Source: Syntrophales bacterium
Lineage (GTDB): Bacteria; Desulfobacterota; Syntrophia; Syntrophales; UBA2210
Length of the DNA: 36,170 nt
NCBI GenBank assembly: GCA_023230565.1
Contig: JALNXD010000031.1
Location: 1 to 36,170 of the forward strand
Direction: 5' to 3'
Below are positions 6,468 to 15,689 of this stretch, piece by piece. Position 1 is the stretch's first letter, and each line of letters starts with the position of its first letter. The notes beneath the pieces are model-generated. The model was not told the DNA's origin, searched no databases, and saw only the letters and a program-made list of their open reading frames with translations. Both the position numbers and the translations under genes were made by a program.

Positions 6468-9400
6468 ATGGCTGGAGGCCGTGACCTGAAAGGCATCACC
6501 GTATCCATTGGCGGTGATACTACTAAGCTCCAATCTGCGCTTGCCGGAGTCAATAAGGAAGTCAAGAATACCCAGGCGCAGCTGAAGGACGTGGAGAAGC
6601 TCTTAAAGCTGGATCCCTCCAACACCGAGCTGGTACGGCAGAAGCAAAAGCTGCTGGCTGATGCCATCAAAGAGACCAAGGAAAAGCTTACGACCCTCAA
6701 AACGGCAGCGGAACAGGCAAACGAGCAGCTCCAGAAGGGCGAGATCACCCAGGAGCAGTACGACGCCCTGCAAAGGGAGATTCAAGAGACTGAGCAGGCT
6801 CTGAAGACACTTGAATCCCAGGCGTCCTCCACCAACGCCACCCTTGCCAAGATCGAAGAGGTCGGCGGCAAGTTTGAGCAGGTCGGGCAGAGCATTACCA
6901 GCGCAGGTAAGACCCTGACCACCCATGTGACGGCTCCTATCGTAGCGCTAGGCACGGCAGCTGTGAAGACAGCGGCAGACTTTGACGAGGGTATGTCTAA
7001 GGTCGCTGCCATCTCCGGTGCTACCGGCGATGACCTACAAACCCTCCGAGACAAAGCCCGTGAGATGGGTGCGAAAACCAAGTTCTCCGCAACCGAGGCG
7101 GCTTCAGCATTCGAGTACATGGCCATGGCTGGCTGGAAGTCAGCGGACATGGTCGAAGGTATCGAAGGCATCATGAACCTCGCGGCGGCTTCCGGTGAAG
7201 ACCTGGCTACCACCTCCGATATCGTGACGGACGCCCTGACCGCTTTCGGATTGAAAGCTTCTGACTCTGGCCACTTTGCGGACATTCTGGCGGCGGCAAG
7301 CTCCAACGCCAACACGAACGTCTCCCTGATGGGCGAGACCTTTAAGTACTGTGCTCCAATCGCCGGTGCTCTCGGCTTCTCCGCTGAAGACACTGCGGAA
7401 GCCATCGGTCTCATGGCGAATGCCGGTATCAAGGGCAGCCAGGCCGGTACTGCGCTGCGTACCATCATGAACAACCTCGCGGGCGAGGTGAAGATCTCTG
7501 GCGAAGCCATCGGCGACGTGACCATCGCCACCACTAATGCGGATGGCTCCATGAGAGATCTCTCCGACATCCTGGCGGACTGCCGTGTGGCTTTCTCCGG
7601 CCTGTCCGAATCGGAAGCGGCAGCGGCGGCAGAGTCCCTTGTGGGCAAGAATGCCATGTCCGGTTTCCTCGCACTGATGAACGCGGCTCCCGAGGATATC
7701 GATAAGCTGTCTTCTGCCATTGAAAACTGCGACGGTACGGCGGAGAGTATGGCGGCTACCATGCAGGACAATCTGAAAGGCCAGCTGACCATTCTGAAAT
7801 CCCAGCTGGAAGAACTGGCGATTTCCTTCGGCGAGTTGCTCATGCCCATAATCCGTAAAGTGGTCTCCAAGATTCAGGATTTCGTGGATAAACTCAACGG
7901 CATGAGCGAAGCACAGAAGAAGACCATTCTGAAAGTGGCGGCTCTGGCTGCGGCGATCGGACCGCTGCTGGTTGTGCTGGGAACGGTGATCACCAAGGTC
8001 GGCACGGGCATGAAAGCCTTCGCCAAGTTGGGGAAGGGAATCCTGAAAGTCGGCTCTGCGGTGAAAAACGCGGGAGGCGTCTTCAAAGCGCTGAAGGTTG
8101 CTCTCAGCGGTGTGTCTGGGACGGTGCTGGCAGTTGTCGCTGTCATCGCTGTTCTGGTCGCTGCTTTTGTGAATCTGTGGAAGAACAACGAGGAGTTCCG
8201 TAACAAGGTCATCGCTATCTGGGATGGCATCAAGGCCAAGTTCCAGGCGTTTGCTCAGGGGATTACCGACAGGCTGAATGCACTTGGTTTTAACTTCAAG
8301 GACATCACCGAGGTGCTGAAAGCCATCTGGGACGGCTTCTGTCAGGTGCTGGCCCCGGTATTTGAAGCAGCGTTTGAAGTGATTTCCACTGTCCTCGGAA
8401 CTGTGCTCGATCTGCTGACCGGTCTGTTCGATGTGTTTGCCGGGATCTTCACCGGAAACTGGGATCAGGCATGGACCGGTGTGAAGGAGATTTTCTCCGG
8501 TGTTTGGAACGGAATCAAATCCATTTTCTCTTCCGTCCTCAATATGCTAAAGGGCATCGCGGATACCTTCCTCTCCTGGTTCGGTACGGACTGGGATACG
8601 GTATGGACGAGCGTGAAGACCTTTTTCGTCAATACCTGGAACGGCATCAAGACGTTTTTCTCTAATATCCTGAATGGGATAAAGACGACGGCAGTGACCG
8701 TATGGACGGCGATCTCCACCTGGCTCTCCAATGCCTGGACGAGAATCAAGACCACGGCAAGCACGGTATGGAATGCGATCAAATCGTTCTTCAGCAATAC
8801 GCTTACCGGGATCAAAACGACCTTCTCTACAGTATGGACGGCAATTAAAACCTTTGTTACCAACGCCTGGAACGGCATCAAAACGACCGCAACAACTGTA
8901 TGGAACGGGATTAAATCCTTCTTCACTTCTGTGCTGAACGGAATCAAGAGCATTTTCTCTACTGTATGGAATGCGATCAAAACGACAGTCACGACGGTCG
9001 TCAACGGCATTAAGACTCATATCTCCATCGTGTGGAATACGATCAAATCCGTGGTCACGACCGTAATGAGTGCCATCTCAACAGTCGTTTCTACTGCCTG
9101 GAATACCATCAAGACCAACGTCACGACGGTGGTCAACGGAATCAAGACGGTCATTACGACGGTATGGAATACGATCAAAACCGTCATCTCTACGGTGGTT
9201 AATACCATTAAGTCGATTATCTCCACAGTGTTCGGCGGCATCAAGAATACGGTCGATACGGTCTCCAACGGCATCAAGTCCGGGCAGATGACGGTCTGGG
9301 GAGCCATTAAAACGGTGATCTCCGGGATCGTGAATACGATCAAGACCATCATTACGACTGTGTGGAACGCAATCAAGACGATTATTTCCACGGTCATGTC

Positions 9401-12119
9401 CGGCATCTCCACGGTGGTTTCCACTGTGTGGAATACGATCAAGTCGGTTGTTACCAACACCGTGAACGGCATCAAGACGACCATTACTACCGTATGGAAT
9501 GCCATTAAAACGACCGTCACCACGGTGCTGAACGGAATCAAGGCGGTCATCACCAATGCCTGGAATACGATCAAAACGGTGGTTACGACCGTGGTCAATG
9601 CCATAAAAACTGTGATCAGCACAGTTTGGAACGGCATCAAAACGACGGTCACGACCATCGGCAACGGGATAAAAACAACGGTCACTACTGCCTGGAATGG
9701 AATCAAAAGCACGGTGACCACGGTTGCCAATGGCATCAAAACTGGCGTCACGACGGCTTGGAACGGTATGAAATCCGCCGTTACAACCGCGACCAGCGCA
9801 CTCAAAACAGGCGTAACCACGGCATGGAACGGGCTCAAGACCAGTGTGACCACGACCGCTAATGCGGTAAAGACCGGAGTGACTACAGCGTGGAACGGGC
9901 TGAAGTCTGCTGTGTCCACGGCAACCTCTGCGCTGAAAACAACGGTCACCACAGCATGGACAAGCCTCAAAACCTCCGTCTCCACGACCGTCAATGGACT
10001 GAAGACCTCAGTGACGACGGCGTGGAACGGGCTGAAATCTTCTGTGTCTACCACGATGACCAGCCTGAAAACAAGCATTACAACTGCTTGGACGAGCTTG
10101 AAAACCTCCGTCTCCACGACCGTCAATGGCCTGAAAACCTCGGTGACGACTGCATGGAATTCGTTAAAATCTTCCGTCACTTCGGCGATGAACAGCCTGA
10201 AATCCAGCATCACTTCCGCGTGGACAAGTATTAAAACTTCGGTCACCAACACGGTCAATAGCCTGAAAACGAGTGTGGTCAATGCCTGGAACGGATTGAA
10301 GACTTCGGTCACTACAGCAGTGAACGGTCTGAAGACCTCTGTGACGACGGCATGGAATGGACTGAAATCTGCTGTTTCCAACACGGTGAACAGTCTGAAA
10401 ACCAGCGTGACGACTGCATGGTCAAGCATCAAAACGTCCGTCTCCAATACGGTCAATAACCTGAAAACGTCAGTATCCACTGGCTTCCAGAATATGCTCT
10501 CCGCAATCAGCGGAAAGATCAGTAGCATTAAAACAGCCATCACGAACGGATTTAATAATGCGAAAACGGCTGTTTCCAACGTGATCTCCTCAGCGACCTC
10601 CTGGGGCTCTGATCTCGTGGGCAACATTGCCTCCGGTATCCGGGGTGCCATCGGGACGGTTACGTCGGCTGTGTCTTCTGTCGCCAGTGCGATCCGAAAC
10701 TTCCTGCACTTCTCGGTGCCGGATGAAGGACCTCTTGCTGATATGCAGACCTGGATGCCGGACTTCATGACAAATCTGGCCAACGGTATCAGTGGGAACG
10801 TGAGTCTCGTGGAGACAGCGGCGAACGGCTTGTCTACGACCCTTTCGAATTCTATCAAGACCAGCATGACCGCTGTGCAGACGGCTTACACTCAGGCGTG
10901 GACGCAGATTGCAACCAGCACAACGACAGCTGCGACGCAAGTGACCACAGCAGTGAAAACCGCATGGACCCAGGTGCAGACGGCAACCACCCAGAGCTGG
11001 CAGAAGATCGGGCAGGTCGTGACTCAGGGCATGACCCAGATTCAAAGCGGTATATCTAAGGTATCCTCCGCGATCAAGCAGGTCATGAGCACAGCATGGA
11101 GCGGGACGGGCAGCAATACCTCCACCATGTGGAAGCAGATGCAGCAGACCGTCAATACCACCTGCACAGCGATGAAAAACACGGTCAATACAGCGACCGG
11201 CGTGATAAAAAACACCATCGCCAATGCCTGGACTGCTGTGAACAGCAATACGACTACGGCATGGAATAATATCAAGACGACGATTACGTCTGCGCTCACA
11301 GCAATCCGCTCCTCAGTGGATACGGCTATGGGCGTTATAAAAAACACCATCGCCAACACATGGACGGCGGTTGTCTCCAACACCACGACCAGCTGGAATA
11401 CGATCAAGACAACGATCAGCACGGCACTGGAAGCGATGAAAACGGCGGTCACCAATGCGCTGACGGCGATCAAAACAACCTTCACGAACACATTCACGGA
11501 TATTGCCAACATCGTGAAGGAGAAGATGGCAGCTGCCAACACCAATATGACCTCGGCGCTGAACACGATGAAGACCAATGTGTCTTCTGCCTGTTCAGCA
11601 ATCAAGACCAGTGTGGGCAGCTACCTCAACATGAGCAGCGATGCCTATGTCTGGGGCAGGGACATCTGCATCTCCATGGCAAGCGGTATCAACGATAACG
11701 CCTACCGCGTGACCAGTGCTGCCAGGAGCCTTGCGAACTCCGTGGATAACATCCTCGGCTTCTCGGTTCCTGAGGAAGGGCCGTTATCCCATGCGGATGA
11801 GTATATGCCGGACTTCATGGAGCTGTTGGCGAAGGGCATTAAGGACAGCAAAAAGGTGCTGCTGAGTACGATCCGAGACCTTGCTGGAACTGTGGGTTCC
11901 GCCTTCACGGGGCTGACCATTCCGGAGATCGGAGGTGCGCAGCTGGCAATGGCAGGGGCGGCAGCCGGAGGCGTAACCAACAACCGCACTGTCAATCTGG
12001 GCGGGCTATCGGTTGTGGTCAACGGTTACGAGGCAAAGAATGACAACGATCTGGCGGACACCATCGTCCATCGGATCAACGAAATGCTGAACGAGGACGA
12101 CTCGGTGTGGGGCAAGTAA
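6468..12119 (+). CDS. Tape measure protein (TP901-like, very long)
   Basis: An 1883-residue protein from ATG 6468 with GGAAGGAGGG upstream. It sets tail length as an extended bundle inside the tube and is ejected into the host envelope. Residues about 15-140 are coiled coil (KEVKNTQAQLKDVEKLLKLD). Residues about 160-400 carry the TP901-type minor tail core (AADFDEGMSKVAAISGAT, GIKGSQAGTALRTIMNNL). Hydrophobic segments lie near 492-516 and 549-571 (VLAVVAVIAVLVAAFVNLW). About residues 680-1340 are an array of short WN-x-IK-T-type repeats, and a second, Thr-rich Trp array covers about 1465-1720. The motif FSVPDEGPL...MPDFM occurs twice, near 1415 and 1765, showing internal duplication. At roughly 1.5 angstrom per residue the tail would be near 280 nm (family rule, not measured). 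Confidence 0.95.
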   Translation: MAGGRDLKGITVSIGGDTTKLQSALAGVNKEVKNTQAQLKDVEKLLKLDPSNTELVRQKQKLLADAIKETKEKLTTLKTAAEQANEQLQKGEITQEQYDALQREIQETEQALKTLESQASSTNATLAKIEEVGGKFEQVGQSITSAGKTLTTHVTAPIVALGTAAVKTAADFDEGMSKVAAISGATGDDLQTLRDKAREMGAKTKFSATEAASAFEYMAMAGWKSADMVEGIEGIMNLAAASGEDLATTSDIVTDALTAFGLKASDSGHFADILAAASSNANTNVSLMGETFKYCAPIAGALGFSAEDTAEAIGLMANAGIKGSQAGTALRTIMNNLAGEVKISGEAIGDVTIATTNADGSMRDLSDILADCRVAFSGLSESEAAAAAESLVGKNAMSGFLALMNAAPEDIDKLSSAIENCDGTAESMAATMQDNLKGQLTILKSQLEELAISFGELLMPIIRKVVSKIQDFVDKLNGMSEAQKKTILKVAALAAAIGPLLVVLGTVITKVGTGMKAFAKLGKGILKVGSAVKNAGGVFKALKVALSGVSGTVLAVVAVIAVLVAAFVNLWKNNEEFRNKVIAIWDGIKAKFQAFAQGITDRLNALGFNFKDITEVLKAIWDGFCQVLAPVFEAAFEVISTVLGTVLDLLTGLFDVFAGIFTGNWDQAWTGVKEIFSGVWNGIKSIFSSVLNMLKGIADTFLSWFGTDWDTVWTSVKTFFVNTWNGIKTFFSNILNGIKTTAVTVWTAISTWLSNAWTRIKTTASTVWNAIKSFFSNTLTGIKTTFSTVWTAIKTFVTNAWNGIKTTATTVWNGIKSFFTSVLNGIKSIFSTVWNAIKTTVTTVVNGIKTHISIVWNTIKSVVTTVMSAISTVVSTAWNTIKTNVTTVVNGIKTVITTVWNTIKTVISTVVNTIKSIISTVFGGIKNTVDTVSNGIKSGQMTVWGAIKTVISGIVNTIKTIITTVWNAIKTIISTVMSGISTVVSTVWNTIKSVVTNTVNGIKTTITTVWNAIKTTVTTVLNGIKAVITNAWNTIKTVVTTVVNAIKTVISTVWNGIKTTVTTIGNGIKTTVTTAWNGIKSTVTTVANGIKTGVTTAWNGMKSAVTTATSALKTGVTTAWNGLKTSVTTTANAVKTGVTTAWNGLKSAVSTATSALKTTVTTAWTSLKTSVSTTVNGLKTSVTTAWNGLKSSVSTTMTSLKTSITTAWTSLKTSVSTTVNGLKTSVTTAWNSLKSSVTSAMNSLKSSITSAWTSIKTSVTNTVNSLKTSVVNAWNGLKTSVTTAVNGLKTSVTTAWNGLKSAVSNTVNSLKTSVTTAWSSIKTSVSNTVNNLKTSVSTGFQNMLSAISGKISSIKTAITNGFNNAKTAVSNVISSATSWGSDLVGNIASGIRGAIGTVTSAVSSVASAIRNFLHFSVPDEGPLADMQTWMPDFMTNLANGISGNVSLVETAANGLSTTLSNSIKTSMTAVQTAYTQAWTQIATSTTTAATQVTTAVKTAWTQVQTATTQSWQKIGQVVTQGMTQIQSGISKVSSAIKQVMSTAWSGTGSNTSTMWKQMQQTVNTTCTAMKNTVNTATGVIKNTIANAWTAVNSNTTTAWNNIKTTITSALTAIRSSVDTAMGVIKNTIANTWTAVVSNTTTSWNTIKTTISTALEAMKTAVTNALTAIKTTFTNTFTDIANIVKEKMAAANTNMTSALNTMKTNVSSACSAIKTSVGSYLNMSSDAYVWGRDICISMASGINDNAYRVTSAARSLANSVDNILGFSVPEEGPLSHADEYMPDFMELLAKGIKDSKKVLLSTIRDLAGTVGSAFTGLTIPEIGGAQLAMAGAAAGGVTNNRTVNLGGLSVVVNGYEAKNDNDLADTIVHRINEMLNEDDSVWGK
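8505..10490 (+). repeat. Tandem Trp-Asn repeat array inside the tape measure gene
   Basis: About 660 codons of degenerate repeats of roughly 11 and 22 residues, alternating TAWNGIKT-like and TVVNGIKT-like units. The codons are similar but not identical (ATCAAGACG, ATCAAAACG, ATTAAAACG), so the array has diverged yet kept its spacing. Trp recurs about every 22 residues. Because no stop codons arise in one antisense frame, it also creates a long false ORF on the other strand. Confidence 0.85.
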
Positions 12120-12201
12120 CCCTGCGCCGGGTTTTCCTCTTTTACATACAAGCGCCGGGGCTCCAAAAGATGAGCAAAGGGGCGCGGAAAGGAGGATCCC
12201 A

Positions 12202-12984
12202 ATGCAGAGAATGCCGGTTTTATCAGACTCGGATATGAGCCTGTTTGAACTGAAGACGCGGTATACCCGCAACTACCTGACCTTTGCCGGGAAAAACAGC
12301 AAGGACTTCCTGCTCTATATCTCCGGCCCCGGTGTGTATGACAGCCCGGCCGTGGATGTGGAGCTTCAGACGATCCCCGGCAAGAACGGCGACCTGGTGC
12401 GGGATAATGCAAAAGCTGGAGAGCGAAGGTACAAAAACCTGGATATCAGTTACGATGCATTCTTCTTTGACGGCCTTGCTCCGCGCACAGCCTCTGTAAA
12501 GAGCTGGCTGCTGTCACCCGCTGGCTACCAGGTGCTTCACGACACTTACGACCCGGACTTCTTCCGTATGGGCATTTGTAAAGAGGCGATTGCCTTCGAG
12601 CCGAAAAGGGGCAAGGGAGCGACGATGAAGCTTGTGTTCCATTGCCAGCCCCAGCGGTGGAGCGTGGATGGGCAGAGGAAGCTCCAGCTCACCAGAGAGA
12701 CGACCATCAAGAATCCTTTCGAGTTCCACGCCAAGCCCATCCTCCGTGTCTACGGAAGCGGAGAGGGCAACATCTACATCGGGGATGAGGTCATCCAGAT
12801 CCTCGCCAATGATGGCTATATCGACCTGAACTGCGAGACCCACAACGCCTATGACCAGAACGGCTTCTGCAACGGCTATGTGAAGAGCGAGGACTTCCCA
12901 GATCTGAAGCCTGGAAAGAACCACATCGCATGGAGCGGAAATATCGACCATGTGGAGATCACTCCGAGGTGGTGGACGCTATGA
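12202..12984 (+). CDS. Distal tail protein (Dit, siphovirus tail component)
   Basis: A 260-residue protein from ATG 12202 with GGAAAGGAGG upstream. It forms the hexameric hub joining the tube tip to the baseplate. The opening shows the Dit signature: NYLTFAGKNSKDFLLYISGPGVYDSPAVDVE and the loop IPGKNGDLVRDN, then an N-terminal belt domain including FFDGLAPRTASVKSWLLSPAGYQVLHDTYDPDFFRMG. The rest (FHCQPQRWSVDG, NPFEFHAKPILRVYGSGEG) is the C-terminal galectin-like domain. Its stop overlaps the start of the tail-associated protein as ATGA (12981-12984), indicating coupling. Length is normal for short-type Dit proteins. Confidence 0.92.
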   Translation: MQRMPVLSDSDMSLFELKTRYTRNYLTFAGKNSKDFLLYISGPGVYDSPAVDVELQTIPGKNGDLVRDNAKAGERRYKNLDISYDAFFFDGLAPRTASVKSWLLSPAGYQVLHDTYDPDFFRMGICKEAIAFEPKRGKGATMKLVFHCQPQRWSVDGQRKLQLTRETTIKNPFEFHAKPILRVYGSGEGNIYIGDEVIQILANDGYIDLNCETHNAYDQNGFCNGYVKSEDFPDLKPGKNHIAWSGNIDHVEITPRWWTL

Positions 12985-14993
12985 TCCCTTGCCTTTATAC
13001 AGAAACAGAAACGGCCTTTACCACGAACGGGATCGGCAAGCTCTGCGATGCGCTGTCCTGCTATGTGACGGAAAAGCGGAACGGAGCCTATGAGCTGAAG
13101 ATGGGTTATCCGTCCTTCGGCATCCATGCGGAGGATGTAGTCGAAGGGAATATCATTCTGGCGAAGCCGAGTGAACGTGCCACAGCACAGCCTTTCCGCA
13201 TTTACAAGATCACAACGCCGCTGACAGGACTTCTGGAAGTCCAGGCCCGGCACATCCAGTACCAAGAGAACTTCATCACGGTGAGTCCTTTTTCTGCGCA
13301 AGGGAGCCAGGCGGCCATGACGGCGATCAAGAACTACACGACCACGGACTGTCCCTTTGACTTCTGGACGGACATCGACAGCTCTGCTGCCTTCACGATC
13401 ACGAGCCCGGCAACGGTGCGAGGCTGCCTCGGCGGGATGGACGGCTCTATGCTGGACACCTACGGTGGAGAGTATGAGTGGGATATGTACACAGCCATGC
13501 TCCATGGACACAGAGGTGCGGATCACGGTGTGAAGATCGTCTACGGTAAGAACCTGATCGATTTTAAGATGGAGCGGTCCATCGAGAATATGATCACGGG
13601 CGTGCATCCGTACTGGAAGCATTCAGAGGATGGTACGCTCATGGAACTGCCGGAGAAGGTCATGACCATCGAGCATGACGGGCCATACGAAAAGATCTCC
13701 GTCCTGGACTGCACCAGTCACTTTGAGGAGAAGCCCACCGAGGCACAGCTGAGGAACTATGTGAAATCCTACCTCAAGAACACCAGCCTCACCGAGCCGG
13801 ACATCGACATCAAGATCGATTTCTTCCAGCTGTGGCAGACGCCCGGATACCGAGACATAGCGGAAGCGGAACGGGTCAGCCTATGCGATACAGTCCACGT
13901 GTATATCTCCAAGCTCGGCATTGAAGTGAGCTGTAAGGTCACGGAGACAGAGTATGACGTTCTTCTGGAACGATATAAAAGCATCACGCTCTCCAATGCT
14001 GCTGTGTACAGCCGAAACAGTTCACTGTCCGGTTCCCTCGGCAGCCTTCGAGACGAAGCACAGCTGGCAACGGAAGCGGTGAACCGTGTGGAGACGCAGG
14101 TGACGGACATCCGCACCCTGACTGTCCAGCAGGAATACTTCAACGCACTGGCAAGTGGGCTGTTCGGCCTGCACTATTCTTCTGGAGTGGAGGAGGATGG
14201 ATCGACCATCCGCTATGCACATACCAGCGAGAGAATTGAGGACAGCGCCTATGCCTGGAAGAGCGGCATTCGGGGTTTCTTCATTTCTACGGACGGCGGG
14301 CAGACCTGGCGACTTGGCTGGGATACAACGGATCATGTGGTGAAAACGGCAGTTGAAGCGGTCGGCGTGAATGCCAGCTTCCTCGGCTCTGGTACCCTGC
14401 GGACAGCCCTGGTAAAGATACTCGGAACAGATCAGTTCTACTGGGAGAACGACGCCATCATCATGGTGGACGGTATCAAGCAGATCAAGATTGGTCAGTA
14501 CCGGACTGGCGATTACGGGATTGCTGTCAGCACGGACGGAGGCACGACCTGGACAACAGCTATTGACTTTGACGGGCTCCATGGCGGTAGCGGCCAGACA
14601 ATCATCTATCAGGATACGATTACCAAGTCAGGGCTGGCCCCGCTAAACCCCTCTCTGAACGACCTCTGGGTCGACACCATAGAAAACCGTCTGAAGCTTT
14701 GGAACGGCTCCGAATGGGTGAACATCGGGTATGAGCCCGACACCACGCCTCCTGATCCTACTGATCCAGAGGATCCCGGTGAGAGTGGTGGTGAAGACCC
14801 AGCTGATCCCGGTGAAGGAGGCGGTGAAAACCCAACCGATCCTGGCTCAAATGAACCGACTGATCCAGGCACAGATGATCCCATTGATCCGGAAGACCCG
14901 GTGAATCCAGGTAACGAAGGTGGCGGCGAAAGTGGTGAAGAACCAGGAACAAACGATAATCCCGGCGCAGAACCGGAGGAAGGAGGCAGCTAA
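12981..14993 (+). CDS. Tail-associated protein (Tal, prophage endopeptidase-tail family)
   Basis: A 670-residue protein. I chose ATG 12981, which overlaps the Dit stop as ATGA; an upstream ATG at 12930 lies well inside the Dit gene and is rejected. Residues about 1-370 match the prophage tail/Tal family that forms the trimeric tail tip (NGIGKLCDALSCYVTEKRNG, LEVQARHIQYQ, ARHIQY-like strands). The middle has a coiled coil (LRDEAQLATEAVNRVETQVTD) and two STDGG-type turns, then WVDTIENRLKLWNGSEWVNIG, a lectin-like tail. The last about 95 residues are a low-complexity Asp-Pro-Gly-Glu linker. In relatives the tip carries peptidase or sugar-binding functions; no catalytic residues are evident here. 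Confidence 0.85.
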   Translation: MIPCLYTETETAFTTNGIGKLCDALSCYVTEKRNGAYELKMGYPSFGIHAEDVVEGNIILAKPSERATAQPFRIYKITTPLTGLLEVQARHIQYQENFITVSPFSAQGSQAAMTAIKNYTTTDCPFDFWTDIDSSAAFTITSPATVRGCLGGMDGSMLDTYGGEYEWDMYTAMLHGHRGADHGVKIVYGKNLIDFKMERSIENMITGVHPYWKHSEDGTLMELPEKVMTIEHDGPYEKISVLDCTSHFEEKPTEAQLRNYVKSYLKNTSLTEPDIDIKIDFFQLWQTPGYRDIAEAERVSLCDTVHVYISKLGIEVSCKVTETEYDVLLERYKSITLSNAAVYSRNSSLSGSLGSLRDEAQLATEAVNRVETQVTDIRTLTVQQEYFNALASGLFGLHYSSGVEEDGSTIRYAHTSERIEDSAYAWKSGIRGFFISTDGGQTWRLGWDTTDHVVKTAVEAVGVNASFLGSGTLRTALVKILGTDQFYWENDAIIMVDGIKQIKIGQYRTGDYGIAVSTDGGTTWTTAIDFDGLHGGSGQTIIYQDTITKSGLAPLNPSLNDLWVDTIENRLKLWNGSEWVNIGYEPDTTPPDPTDPEDPGESGGEDPADPGEGGGENPTDPGSNEPTDPGTDDPIDPEDPVNPGNEGGGESGEEPGTNDNPGAEPEEGGS

Positions 14994-15689
14994 TTGGCAG
15001 ATATCATTCAGATCGGCGCGGTATCCATTTATCAGGATATTGAGCTTTCATTGACGGAGCATATGGTGCCTCCTGTCGTTCATGTGAAGCAGTTTGACCA
15101 CAAGAGCCGGAAGGTACGATGCACGCTCTATGCCAATGCGGTGGAGTACACTATCCCGGCTAATATCATCCTGGCTTACTCCGGAACCAGACCAGACGGC
15201 AGGCTTTTTCAGTATAGCACGGAAGCCCTGCACAACGACAAGGTTGCGCTGGTGGACAACCGGCTGGTGATCACCATAACGGACTTCATGACCGAGGTGA
15301 GTGGCCGGTATCCGGTTGACCTGGTGATGCTGGATGCGGATGGAGATATCCTCGGCTCTTTCAGCTTCACTCTCTACGTAGAACGGGCGGCAAATAAGAA
15401 CCGAAAGATCCTGACAGCGACCTACGCTTCTGTGGCGGAGGCGGTGCGGAACGGTGTGTTTGAATGCTTCACTACGGAGGACGGGTACTTCGGAATCAAC
15501 TCGGATGACGGGCTGGGGCTAGGAACTGGCTCCTACTCGGACGTAGTGGATCGCATCAACACAGAGCTTGTGGAGACCAGCATCAACGACGACGGTTATC
15601 TGGTTTTTGAGACGGATGAACGACTCGGACTGATCTTTGGAATGGACGATGAGGGCAACCTGGTCGTGGATTACAGGGAGGAGACGTAA
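14994..15689 (+). CDS. Baseplate upper protein (BppU-like N-terminal domain)
   Basis: A 231-residue protein from TTG 14994, immediately after the Tal stop, with GGAAGGAGG upstream. Residues about 5-135 carry the BppU-type fold: YQDIELSLTEHMVPPVVHVKQFDHKSRKVR, an ILAYSGTRPDGRLFQYST loop and ITDFMTEVSGRYPVDLVMLD. This domain docks adhesion devices to the tail tip in lactococcal and related phages. The C-terminal part has two near repeats (DGYFGINSDDGLGLGTG and DGYLVFETDERLGLIFG) that could form a small beta cap holding the fibres. The fibre gene starts with no gap after the TAA. Confidence 0.82.
   Translation: MADIIQIGAVSIYQDIELSLTEHMVPPVVHVKQFDHKSRKVRCTLYANAVEYTIPANIILAYSGTRPDGRLFQYSTEALHNDKVALVDNRLVITITDFMTEVSGRYPVDLVMLDADGDILGSFSFTLYVERAANKNRKILTATYASVAEAVRNGVFECFTTEDGYFGINSDDGLGLGTGSYSDVVDRINTELVETSINDDGYLVFETDERLGLIFGMDDEGNLVVDYREET

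Noticed and set aside
8505..10490. CRISPR-like repeat array
   Set aside because: The repeats are degenerate, in frame, encode a protein repeat and have no unique spacers.
9017..10867. A 616-codon open frame on the minus strand
   Set aside because: It is the exact antisense of the tape measure repeats; no ribosome site or domain, and its openness follows from the repeated codons.
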